In this document: positions 5,557-12,956 of the stretch, piece after piece
How positions within the stretch are numbered: the first letter of the stretch is position 1
Layout of the letters: each line of letters opens with the position of its first letter
Origin: Clostridia bacterium
GTDB lineage: Bacteria; Bacillota; Clostridia; Oscillospirales; CAG-272
Assembly: GCA_017455945.1 (NCBI GenBank)
Contig: JAFTLM010000086.1
Location: forward strand, 1-13,188
DNA length: 13,188 bases
Direction of reading: 5' to 3'
Notes under the pieces: model-generated
The model's input: the letters and a program-made list of their open reading frames with translations, nothing else
Database searches by the model: none
What the model was told of the DNA's origin: nothing
Translations under genes and position numbers: made by a program

Positions 5557-7740
5557 TTATTTTGAAACTCTGTACACCTTTGCTATGGGGGGATCATAGG
5601 TGTGCTCGCGGTTCTGTGTCATTGACATTGAAACCTTGCACTTCAGTGCGTTGTAGAGTGCAACCACACCCGAAGGCTCGGAGGTGGTGTCGCCAAGACC
5701 TGCGGTAATGGTTACGTCAACTTCGGGGTCGATAAGTGTAGCGAGTGCTACTGCATCGTAGTACATAAGCGCGTCGGTATATTCGGGATTCCAACCGCTG
5801 AAACGTCCTACAAGATCGCCGCCGATATCGCAGAACCACGGAACGCCGAATGATGCTCTCGTAACGTCCTTGTCAAATGCCGCCATCGCAACCGACTGGA
5901 AGGACGCCTGGCTTCCGCCCTGGACGTAGTAGTCGTCGCCTCGGCTCCACTTGTTAAGGGGAGCAACTGTCTTGCCCTCAAAGATAATCTTGCCGTAGCT
6001 CGCGTCACCAATATAGGCTTTAAGGAAGCGTGTGGCAGTGAGGTTTCTTATAAACATATTCTTGAAGTAAACCGTATCGCGGTTGTTGTTTTCGGGCATA
6101 TAGAAGCCGTAGGACTTGCCGTCCTTATCGGGAACTATGGCGTTCGGATCGTCAAGGTGATAGCTGTGCGCGCAGATGTTGAAGCAGGCAGCTTCGCTTA
6201 AGAATGCGGTTCCGGGCTTCTTTGCGTTGCCGTAGCTGACAAATCCGCATCTGAGCGTGAGTTTTTCTTTCTCGGTGGGGTAGGTGAGGTATCCCGTAAC
6301 AAATCCGCCGTCGCTTTCTATTTCAAGCAAATAGAGCTTGTGAGTGTCGGGACCGTTGTATTCCTTTGGGTCAAGCTCGTCAAAACGGAGAACCTTTATA
6401 TCGCCCTTGTAGCAATCGGCAACAATACCGTCCCAGAATTCGGCAAGGTCAGCGGGAATCTTTCCTCCTATGGTTATTTCCTCAAGACCTGCTATTGCGC
6501 CGCCCTTGAAGGCAAGGTCGGCTTTTTGAGGAGTTGAGGTCGAAAGGTCTATGTAAAGATTGCTGTTGTTTTTGGTCTGTTTTATCTTGTTTTCGTCGCA
6601 GATGTAAGCCTTGACGCGAACCGCGCCCGGCTTTGACATCTTTGCTTTGACGGTAAAGTGTCCCTTTGAGCCGTCAACGTAGCCCTCGGTCTTGGGCTGA
6701 CCGTCCTCACCCTCAACGCTGTAGTAGAAGTAGGGAGCCGAAACTACCTCGTTGTTAGCCAAAAGGTAGATTTCGAAGGACATTTCCTCGCCTACCTTGT
6801 AGGAAAGGGCGTCCTTGTCGGTGTAGGCGGAAAAGCATACGGGAGCGTTCGGCTTTGCCTTTAACGCATCGTATATGCTTCTTTCGGCGTCTTTGAGAAG
6901 GTCCTCGGCACTGCAAAGATAGGCTCTTGCAGAGTGGAGTGTGGCATCAAAGTGCGCCTTTCCTGTTCCTCCGTCAAAGAATCTTATGCTGGAACCGATA
7001 AGCTCCTTGGGAGCGAATTTGTTCGTGCCCACAAGCTCACCGTCAAGATATACCATCAGCTGTGACTCGTTTTCGTCATATATTACACCGAAGGTGTAAC
7101 GCTTGCCCGCTTCAATTTTTGTGTTTGTACGTGTGCTTGAGTCTTTTATGTAGATATATCCCTCGTCGTCAAGCTTGAAAGCCCAGTCGTAGCGGGTCTC
7201 GTTTGGTGTCGTTCTTATCCACGAGATGATAGAGAGAGGGAAGTTGGTTACTCCCTCTGCCTTGTGGGGAAGCGTGTCAAAGGTGATGTCTGCTTCCACC
7301 ATAATGCTCTTGCCTTTAAGCTGAACGTTGTTATCGTTTACCCTGAGGATTCCGTTTTGGGAGGTGTTCTTGTATCCTTTTCCGGGTACAAGTTCCATGC
7401 TGTCAAGCGCGAGAGCGAAGCCTTCAATATCAGCGGCACCCGCGGTGAAATCGTATTCGAAAATTGTTTTTTTCAAAACATCCTCAACCTCTTCCTTGTC
7501 GGGGTCAAAGGTGGGGTCGAAGGGAACCTCAAGGGGTTCGTCTGTCACCGTAGGTTCTGTTACTACGGGCTCTGTCACCGTAGGCTCTGTTTCTGAAGGA
7601 GATGTTTCGGGAAGCTCGGTTTTATTGGTTTCGGTGTCTTTTGGTTTGCTGTCGGAATCCGATCCGCCACACGCGGCAAAGCACGCGGCAAAGGTTGTCA
7701 AAGCCATCATCAGACAAAGCATTTTAATGAATTTTTTCAT
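5557..7740 (-). CDS. Surface lipoprotein: LamG-like domain plus CE7-type acetyl esterase
   Basis: 727 residues. The N-terminus MKKFIKMLCLMMALTTFAAC is a lipoprotein signal with two possible lipidation sites (Cys20 or Cys24, both after FAA). A Thr/Glu/Pro-rich spacer with repeated TEPTVTEP units (about 49-70) follows. Residues about 92-275 form a concanavalin/LamG-like beta sandwich (WAFKLDDEGYIYIKD, GKRYTFGVIYDE, LMVYLDGELVG). After a beta-rich linker, residues about 425-725 match the acetyl xylan esterase/cephalosporin-C deacetylase family (CE7, PF05448): IPADLAEFWD (428-437), GYLTYP, SYGN near 502-505. The expected triad is present: Ser610 in GGSQAS, Asp684 in GLGDTTSEPS and His713 in REH. 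The family motif is usually GGSQGG, so the AS is unusual. It would remove O-acetyl groups from a polysaccharide outside the cell. AAGGAG precedes the ATG, 12 nt after the GH25 stop. Confidence 0.85.
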   Translation of the reverse strand: MKKFIKMLCLMMALTTFAACFAACGGSDSDSKPKDTETNKTELPETSPSETEPTVTEPVVTEPTVTDEPLEVPFDPTFDPDKEEVEDVLKKTIFEYDFTAGAADIEGFALALDSMELVPGKGYKNTSQNGILRVNDNNVQLKGKSIMVEADITFDTLPHKAEGVTNFPLSIISWIRTTPNETRYDWAFKLDDEGYIYIKDSSTRTNTKIEAGKRYTFGVIYDENESQLMVYLDGELVGTNKFAPKELIGSSIRFFDGGTGKAHFDATLHSARAYLCSAEDLLKDAERSIYDALKAKPNAPVCFSAYTDKDALSYKVGEEMSFEIYLLANNEVVSAPYFYYSVEGEDGQPKTEGYVDGSKGHFTVKAKMSKPGAVRVKAYICDENKIKQTKNNSNLYIDLSTSTPQKADLAFKGGAIAGLEEITIGGKIPADLAEFWDGIVADCYKGDIKVLRFDELDPKEYNGPDTHKLYLLEIESDGGFVTGYLTYPTEKEKLTLRCGFVSYGNAKKPGTAFLSEAACFNICAHSYHLDDPNAIVPDKDGKSYGFYMPENNNRDTVYFKNMFIRNLTATRFLKAYIGDASYGKIIFEGKTVAPLNKWSRGDDYYVQGGSQASFQSVAMAAFDKDVTRASFGVPWFCDIGGDLVGRFSGWNPEYTDALMYYDAVALATLIDPEVDVTITAGLGDTTSEPSGVVALYNALKCKVSMSMTQNREHTYDPPIAKVYRVSK

Positions 7741-7752
7741 ATTTTTTCTCCT

Positions 7753-9096
7753 TTACTGATATCCGTTGAAGCCGTATTTCTTTATAAGTGTCGGGTAGTC
7801 CTTGTATGCAATGTTCAGGTCAACGTTGCCTTCGACACCGTCGATTCTGCCCGACTGTGTGAACTGCCAGATGCCGTAGGAGGGAGCCTCGGGAAGCTCG
7901 TAATCCCAATCTTCAAAATATATCGGCTTTGTACCGGTGCTGGAATCGAGAGGATAACGCGCGTACCAGACATCAAAGTAGGCACACAGCTCTTCGGCAT
8001 CAAAATAATTGGTAAGCCATTTGAGATTTGAGTAAACACCGGGGAAGTATCCGCTTTCGATAAGCAAGCTGCAGAAGGTGTGGCACATTTCCATACGTCT
8101 TTCTGTGGAGAGGTGTGTTTGGAAATTTTCTTCCATATCGAAATATATGGGGTATTCAAAGGTCTTTCCGTCTATTATTTCAAGAAGAATTTCAACCTCT
8201 TCCTTGACCTCGCTTACCGTCTCGGCGTAGCTGTAGAAGTAACATCCCACGTCAAGCCCCGCCGCCTTGGCGTTTTTGTAGTGGGTTTCAAACATTCTGT
8301 CGGGTTGCTGTCTTACCGAGCCCGCGCGAATTATGACGAAATCGAGCCCTTCTCTTTTCAGCTTTTTGAAGTCTACGTCTTCGTTCCAGTAGGAAACGTC
8401 GATGCCGTAGGCAAGAGCACCTTCTCCGTCACCCTCGGCGCCCGAGAAGATATTGCTGTACCAGACGTAGTCGGTGTCGTAGGAGAAGTCGCAGACCTTG
8501 CAGGTGTACGAGGTGTATCCCGTGGCACCTATGGAGGGTCTGACCACCGTATATCTGAATTTGTGACCCGTGGGCTCTGTCATATCCGATACGTATGAAT
8601 ATCCGCAGTCGCAGGTGTAGGTTGTGTAGCCCTCATCGGTACAGGTGGGAGCGGTTACTTTTGATACAAGGTGATGTCCGTTGGGAACGGTGAATTTTGT
8701 CTTATAGGAATATCCGCAACCGCAGGTGTAGGTTGTGTAGCCGCCTTCCGTGCAGGTTGAGTCCTTTATTGAGGACGTGTACGTGTGGCCCGTGGGAGCC
8801 ACAAAATCGGAGTCGTATGAATATCCGCACGTCGAGCAGGAGTATGTAACAAAGCCTTGTGCGGTGCAGGTCGGTTTTGTTTCGGTTTTTGTTATGCTGT
8901 GACCGAGGGGTTCTTTGTAATTAAAGTTGTATTCGTAGCCGCAGTCCTTGCAGGTCCTCGTGGTGTATCCTTCTAAGGAGCAGGTTGGTGCGACCGTTTT
9001 CTCGGTGGTGTCGTAATGCTCGCATTCCTCACTCGCACAGGAGGCAAAGACGAGCAAAGCCGACAGCAGCAAGACAAAAGTGAATATTTTCTTCAT
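7753..9096 (-). CDS. Lipoprotein GH25 muramidase with five Cys-rich repeats
   Basis: 447 residues. MKKIFTFVLLLSALLVFASC is a lipoprotein signal with Cys20 as the anchor. Residues 27-212 contain five repeats of about 37 residues, consensus P-T-C-T-x2-G-Y-T-T-Y-T-C-x(1-2)-C-G-Y-S-Y...P-T-G-H. Residues 229-430 are a GH25 lysozyme domain (PF01183): YGIDVSYWN with Asp233, the DxE pair Asp320/Glu322 in YPIYFDMEE, GVYSNLKWL (353-361) and the C-terminal WQFTQSG...IDGVEGNVDLN (410-428). These acidic residues are those expected for muramidase activity, so it probably cuts peptidoglycan at the outer face of the membrane, for remodelling or against neighbours. It sits between a permease gene and an esterase gene in the proline operon. 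The ATG has AAGGAG 6 nt upstream, overlapping the end of the permease gene. Confidence 0.92.
   Translation of the reverse strand: MKKIFTFVLLLSALLVFASCASEECEHYDTTEKTVAPTCSLEGYTTRTCKDCGYEYNFNYKEPLGHSITKTETKPTCTAQGFVTYSCSTCGYSYDSDFVAPTGHTYTSSIKDSTCTEGGYTTYTCGCGYSYKTKFTVPNGHHLVSKVTAPTCTDEGYTTYTCDCGYSYVSDMTEPTGHKFRYTVVRPSIGATGYTSYTCKVCDFSYDTDYVWYSNIFSGAEGDGEGALAYGIDVSYWNEDVDFKKLKREGLDFVIIRAGSVRQQPDRMFETHYKNAKAAGLDVGCYFYSYAETVSEVKEEVEILLEIIDGKTFEYPIYFDMEENFQTHLSTERRMEMCHTFCSLLIESGYFPGVYSNLKWLTNYFDAEELCAYFDVWYARYPLDSSTGTKPIYFEDWDYELPEAPSYGIWQFTQSGRIDGVEGNVDLNIAYKDYPTLIKKYGFNGYQ
8461..9018 (-). repeat. Tandem Cys-rich repeats inside the GH25 gene
   Basis: Five coding repeats of 37-40 codons. Adjacent copies are close at DNA level: 8597-8631 and 8708-8742 match at 33 of 35 bases, 111 bp apart. 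Copies 1-4 each carry three Cys and a closing Gly-His; the third and second Cys are separated by two residues in copies 1, 2 and 5, and by one in copies 3 and 4. Copy 5 has lost its first Cys. The unit is likely to change copy number by recombination. Confidence 0.85.
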
Positions 9097-9108
9097 GTGT
9101 GTCTCCTT

Positions 9109-10005
9109 TTATTTTTTCTTGGCGAGCGATAGAATGACAACTGCCGAAATTATCGCCGCAAAGCCTATGATATCTTCTTTTGAAAAATTATTTCCAAGCC
9201 AAAGTGCCGAGAAAACCGCCGCCGCGACGGGCTCAACACTGCAAGCCACGCTTGCCTTTACAGTTCCGGCGTTTGCGACGCCCATAAGATAGACGGTGTA
9301 AGCGAGTACCGTTCCAACAATTATAAGCGCGGCGATAGCCGAGACTCCCGCAAAATCTATGGATACCCGGTAGCTCCAGGGGCGGACTATGAAGAAGAGG
9401 AGTATTCCTCCTACCGTCATTCCGCATCCGAGAATGGGAATAGTTCCGTATTTTGGGATTATTTTTGTGGGGAGCATCGTATAAAATACCAGCCCAAGCG
9501 CCGACATAAGTCCGTAGACAAGAGCCTTTGGCGTTATCGAAAGACTGCTTAGGTCACCGTGGGTGGCTATAAGAAAGGTTCCGACAACAGCCAGAATCAG
9601 GGCGATGAGTTCGGCAGGTTTCGGCAGACGTCTGCCCGCAAAGCAGGTGATGACCATTATCATGACGGGGCCCAGGTATTGAAGCACCGTTGCCGTCCCC
9701 GCGTTTGAGTAAGAGATAGCCGTCAAATAGCAGTATTGGCTGACAAGAAGTCCCAAAATGCCGAAAAGAGCCATTTGAAGCAGGTCTTTTTTGTTTTTGA
9801 AAAGGGCAAAAAGCTGTGTTCTGTATTTAAAAAAGCTTATCGCCAACAGTATAAAACCGGCTATAAGTATGCGAACAGAGCAGAGCCATGTCGAGTTTGC
9901 GGAGGGGTAATTTTTAAAGACAAATTCTCCGCAGGTCCCCGAAAATCCCCAAAAAATTCCGCCCGCTATGGCATAAATTATGCCCAAAAGCGTTTTGTTT
10001 TTCAT
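9109..10005 (-). CDS. EamA-family (DMT superfamily) permease
   Basis: 298 residues with about ten hydrophobic segments arranged as two EamA halves (roughly 8-140 and 152-295). Typical family marks are the N-terminal AIAGGIFWGFSGTCGEFVFK, the first-half end YSNAGTATVLQYLGPVMIMV, and the second-half VANAGTVKASVACSVEPVAAAVFSALWLG. Members export or import metabolites such as amino acids, sugars or nucleotides; the substrate cannot be read from sequence. The location directly after proC suggests an amino acid or related metabolite, but this is inference. The ATG follows the proC stop codon with no gap (TAAATG) and the Shine-Dalgarno is weak (GGGAAAA), so translation is probably coupled to proC. 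Confidence 0.9.
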   Translation of the reverse strand: MKNKTLLGIIYAIAGGIFWGFSGTCGEFVFKNYPSANSTWLCSVRILIAGFILLAISFFKYRTQLFALFKNKKDLLQMALFGILGLLVSQYCYLTAISYSNAGTATVLQYLGPVMIMVITCFAGRRLPKPAELIALILAVVGTFLIATHGDLSSLSITPKALVYGLMSALGLVFYTMLPTKIIPKYGTIPILGCGMTVGGILLFFIVRPWSYRVSIDFAGVSAIAALIIVGTVLAYTVYLMGVANAGTVKASVACSVEPVAAAVFSALWLGNNFSKEDIIGFAAIISAVVILSLAKKK

Positions 10006-10803
10006 TTATTTTCCCGAAAGCTCTTGTGTTCTCTCGTAGGAGGCTTCGACCGCGTCTATGACGGTCGCCCTGAAGGCACCGTCCTCCAGTGCGGCGACAC
10101 CCGCGATGGTTGAGCCGCCGGGACTGCATACAGCGTCCTTAAGCTCTCCGGGGTGCTTTCCGCTTTCAAGACAGAGCTTTGCCGCACCCAAAAGCATCTC
10201 CGCGGCAAATTTTTGTGCCTTGTCTCTGGGAAGACCGCACTTTACGCCGCCGTCCGCAAGAGCTTCGATGAACATATAGGCGAAAGCAGGACCGCAACCC
10301 GAAACCGCGGTTGCCGCGTCAATAAGCTTTTCGTCAAGCCTGTTAAGGCTTCCCGCCTTTGCAAGAGCCGAGCAGAGAAGTTTTTCATCGTATTCGTTTG
10401 CAAGCTCGCCGAGCGCGTAAAGTATTACGCCTGCCTCCACCGACGCGGGGGTGTTGGGCATTATTCTTATAATTTTCGTGTTTGGAAAAAGCTCCGAAAG
10501 CTGACCGAGGGTGACACCTGCCGCCATACTGACAAGGCAGAGCTTTTCACCTCTCGCTTCAACCGACGTGCGAAGCTCCTCGGCTACCGCGGGGAGTATC
10601 TGGGGCTTGACTCCCAAAAACACCATATCGCAGTTTGAGATAACCTCGGTGCTTGTAGCCTGAAGTGCCGAGATTTCTTTTGCCAAAGCCTCGGCTTTTT
10701 TGGTGTCCTTGTCGGCCAGAAGAACCTCCGCACCGCTTTTGGCTACCGCCGAAGCAAGCGCGCCGCCCATGTTGCCGGCACCTATAAATCCTATTTTTTT
10801 CAT
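10006..10803 (-). CDS. proC: Pyrroline-5-carboxylate reductase (ProC)
   Basis: Catalyses the last step of proline synthesis, reduction of pyrroline-5-carboxylate with NAD(P)H, in the cytoplasm. 265 residues from the chosen ATG, the usual family length. The N-terminal Rossmann motif is KKIGFIGAGNMGGAL (2-16), followed by FLGVKPQ (about 67-73) and RIMPNTPASV. The C-terminal dimer domain has the family signature: AVSGCGPAFAYMFIEAL, GLPRDKA and DAVCSPGGSTIAGVAALE. An in-frame GTG at 10812 would add three residues, but GAGG at 10812-10815 overlaps it, and this Shine-Dalgarno is correctly placed for the ATG at 10803. It lies 38 nt after proA. Confidence 0.95.
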   Translation of the reverse strand: MKKIGFIGAGNMGGALASAVAKSGAEVLLADKDTKKAEALAKEISALQATSTEVISNCDMVFLGVKPQILPAVAEELRTSVEARGEKLCLVSMAAGVTLGQLSELFPNTKIIRIMPNTPASVEAGVILYALGELANEYDEKLLCSALAKAGSLNRLDEKLIDAATAVSGCGPAFAYMFIEALADGGVKCGLPRDKAQKFAAEMLLGAAKLCLESGKHPGELKDAVCSPGGSTIAGVAALEDGAFRATVIDAVEASYERTQELSGK

Positions 10804-10841
10804 ATTATGCACCTCGTTTGTAAAGATGGTAATTTGTTATT

Positions 10842-12077
10842 CTATTTTCTTACCTGACCGTTGCCGGTAATAACATACTTATACGTTGTCAGCTCGGGAA
10901 GCCCCATGGGGCCTCTTGCATGGAGCTTCTGGGTGGAGATACCCATTTCACATCCAAACCCGAACTCTCCTCCGTCGGTAAATCTTGTTGATGCGTTGAC
11001 GTAGACAGCCGCACTGTCAACGCAGGAAGTAAAGATTTCCTGAGCCTTTTCGTCATTGGCAATTATGGCTTCAGAGTGGGAGGTAGAGTGCGCGGCAATG
11101 TGCTTTACCGCCTCTTCCACACCGTCAACAACGCCAACAGCTAAAACGTAGTCAAGAAATTCGGTGTCAAAATCATTTTCGCCCGCAGGCACGCCGTCGA
11201 TAATTTTCTGCGCTTTTTCGTCAAGTCTCAGTTCGACTTTTGAAAGGCGTTCCTTGAGCAAGGGAAGGAATTTTTCCGCAACCGCACTGTCCACAAGGCA
11301 GACCTCCGCCGCGTTGCATACCGAAGGACGGCTTGTCTTTGCGTTTTCTATTATGTCAAGTGCCATATCTATGTCGGCGGAACCGTCCACGTATACGTGG
11401 CAGATTCCCGTTCCGGTCTGTATGCAAGGAACGGTGGCGTTCTCAATGCAGGCTCTGATAAGCCCCGCACCGCCTCTGGGTATAAGCATATCCACGTAGC
11501 CGTTCGCTCTCATAAGCTCTGTGGCACTTGCCCTGGTGGTGTCCTCAATAAGGTTGACCGCGTCTTCCGGAAGCCCCGAAAGAGCAAGAGCACGTCTTAT
11601 TACCTTGACTATTTCTGCGGATGTGAGGTAAGCCTCTTTTCCGCCTCGGAGAATGCAGACGTTGCCGCTTTTAAGTGCCAACGCCGCCGCGTCGGAGGTT
11701 ACGTTGGGGCGGCTTTCGTATATTATCGCCACAACGCCCATACTGACGCTTATTTTCTTTACCGTCAGCCCGTTGGGGCGAACGTTTTCGTCAAGCACTC
11801 TTCCCAAAGGAGAGGGAAGTGCCGCCACGCCTCTTATGCCGTCAGCCATGCCCAGTATACGCTTTTTGTCAAGCCTGAGCCTGTCTTTCATAACCTCGGA
11901 TATGCCCTCGGCACGCTCAATGTCCTTGGCGTTTGCCGAAAGTATCGCCTCCACAGCCGAGTTTTCGCAGAGCATATCGGCAATTTTTATAAGTGCGTCG
12001 TTTATTTTTGAACCGCAGGCGTTAAGGGCGGGAACAGCCGCCTTTGCCGACTTGAGTATTTCTTGCGTGCTTCTCAT
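10842..12077 (-). CDS. proA: Gamma-glutamyl phosphate reductase (ProA)
   Basis: Reduces gamma-glutamyl phosphate to glutamate-5-semialdehyde with NADPH, the second step of proline synthesis; it normally works with ProB on an unstable intermediate. 411 residues, close to the family's usual 415-420. The aldehyde-dehydrogenase-like fold is recognisable from IYESRPNVTSDAAALALKSG (119-138), LRGGKEA, the catalytic Cys254 in SRPSVCNAAEV, the family signature VEEAVKHIAAHSTSHSEAI (320-338) and the C-terminal STQKLHARGPMGLPELTTYK. The gene starts 3 nt after the proB stop codon, and its AGAGG ribosome site lies in the last codons of proB, so the two are likely coupled. Confidence 0.97.
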   Translation of the reverse strand: MRSTQEILKSAKAAVPALNACGSKINDALIKIADMLCENSAVEAILSANAKDIERAEGISEVMKDRLRLDKKRILGMADGIRGVAALPSPLGRVLDENVRPNGLTVKKISVSMGVVAIIYESRPNVTSDAAALALKSGNVCILRGGKEAYLTSAEIVKVIRRALALSGLPEDAVNLIEDTTRASATELMRANGYVDMLIPRGGAGLIRACIENATVPCIQTGTGICHVYVDGSADIDMALDIIENAKTSRPSVCNAAEVCLVDSAVAEKFLPLLKERLSKVELRLDEKAQKIIDGVPAGENDFDTEFLDYVLAVGVVDGVEEAVKHIAAHSTSHSEAIIANDEKAQEIFTSCVDSAAVYVNASTRFTDGGEFGFGCEMGISTQKLHARGPMGLPELTTYKYVITGNGQVRK

Positions 12078-12080
12078 TTT

Positions 12081-12848
12081 TTACCTCTTTGCGTAAAATC
12101 TTGTGCCTATCGACTTGCCGTCGGCAATCGAATAAAGCTCCTCGGGGCGTTCTCCGTTGGTGATTATCATATCACAGCCCTTTTCGGTAGCTATCTGAGC
12201 CGCGTGGAGCTTTGTAGCCATACCGCCCGTGCCAAGCGCAGAGCCTTTTCCTCCGCCAAGTGCGATTATGTTCTCGTCGATTTCGTATACCTTTTCGATA
12301 AGTCTTGCGTCGCAGTCCCTGTGGGGGTCCGCGGTGTAAAGTCCGTCGATGTCGGAAAGCAGAACCAGAAGGTCGGCTTTTACGCTGACCGCCACGATAG
12401 CGGCGAGGGTGTCGTTGTCGCCAATCTCTATTTCTTCGGTGGCAACCGTGTCGTTTTCGTTTATAATGGGAAGAACCTGCATTTCAAGCAGTTTTTCCAT
12501 AGTGTTTTCGAAGTTTGTGTGTCTTTCCGAGCTTCTCAGATCTTCTGCCGTAAGCAATATCTGTGCCACGGTGTGGTTGTATTCGGAAAAGAGCTTGTCA
12601 TACGTGTACATCAGCTCGCACTGACCCACGGCAGCAGCCGCCTGTTTGCCCGCAGTGTCTTTGGGGCGTTCCTTGAGGTTGAGCTTTCCCACGCCCATAC
12701 CGATAGCTCCGGAGGAAACGAGTATGACCTCGTGCCCCGCATTTTTCAGGTCTGCGAGGACCTTGCACAAAAGCTCTATTCTTCTTATGTTCAGGCGTCC
12801 GCTTGCGTGTGCCAGCGTGGACGTACCTACTTTGACAACAATTTTCAT
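12081..12848 (-). CDS. proB: Glutamate 5-kinase, short form without PUA domain (ProB)
   Basis: Phosphorylates glutamate to gamma-glutamyl phosphate, the first and normally feedback-controlled step of proline synthesis. 255 residues, all of it the amino acid kinase domain: KVGTST (6-11), VLVSSGAIGMG-type loop (42-52), INENDTV (129-135), LLSDIDGLYTADP (163-175) and GTGGMATKLHAA (206-217). Enzymes such as E. coli ProB are about 367 residues and end in a PUA domain; here the frame stops right after the kinase domain (IGTRFYAKR), with no PUA-like sequence downstream because proA begins 3 nt later. Kinase-only forms are known in other bacteria, so it is probably functional. The ATG has GGAGG close upstream, and the gene opens the operon. 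Confidence 0.96.
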   Translation of the reverse strand: MKIVVKVGTSTLAHASGRLNIRRIELLCKVLADLKNAGHEVILVSSGAIGMGVGKLNLKERPKDTAGKQAAAAVGQCELMYTYDKLFSEYNHTVAQILLTAEDLRSSERHTNFENTMEKLLEMQVLPIINENDTVATEEIEIGDNDTLAAIVAVSVKADLLVLLSDIDGLYTADPHRDCDARLIEKVYEIDENIIALGGGKGSALGTGGMATKLHAAQIATEKGCDMIITNGERPEELYSIADGKSIGTRFYAKR

Positions 12849-12880
12849 TTTCGCCTCCGAAATTATAAAATACCAATTTA

Positions 12881-12909
12881 ATTATAACATATTATTCTGA
12901 TTTTGGCAA
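12881..12909 (-). promoter_or_regulatory. Sigma-A promoter of the proB operon
   Basis: On the minus strand TTGCCA (12904-12909), a 17-nt spacer and perfect TATAAT (12881-12886). The transcript would start near 12874, only about 26 nt before the proB ATG at 12848. That leader is too short for a T-box or other attenuator, so control by proline, if any, must act on the enzyme or through a repressor at the promoter. Confidence 0.85.
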
Positions 12910-12927
12910 TATATTTTTCCGTATTTC

Positions 12928-12956
12928 TTGACAAAAGAGGAATAAAGTTGTATACT
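12928..12956 (+). promoter_or_regulatory. Consensus promoter pointing right, divergent to the proB promoter
   Basis: TTGACA (12928-12933, perfect), a 17-nt spacer and TATACT (12951-12956). It points away from proB into a stretch with no convincing gene but three inverted repeats. The transcript would begin near 12963. The two promoters' -35 boxes are only 18 bp apart, so one regulator could affect both. Confidence 0.65.

Noticed and set aside
8461..9018. CRISPR-like array from regular DNA repeats
   Set aside because: The periodicity of about 111 bp comes from in-frame protein repeats in the GH25 gene, with no short palindromic repeat and spacer structure.
10153..10638. Plus-strand open frame opposite proC
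   Set aside because: Shadow of a gene with clear family signatures.
10804..10812. GTG start at 10812 for proC
   Set aside because: The GAGG ribosome site overlaps this codon and is correctly spaced for the ATG at 10803.
12849..12880. T-box or riboswitch before proB
   Set aside because: Promoter placement leaves a leader of only about 26 nt.
12063..12881. Long plus-strand open frame opposite proB (272 codons)
   Set aside because: It lies entirely over a certain proB gene, has no ribosome site, and its translation has no recognisable motif; it is a shadow frame.
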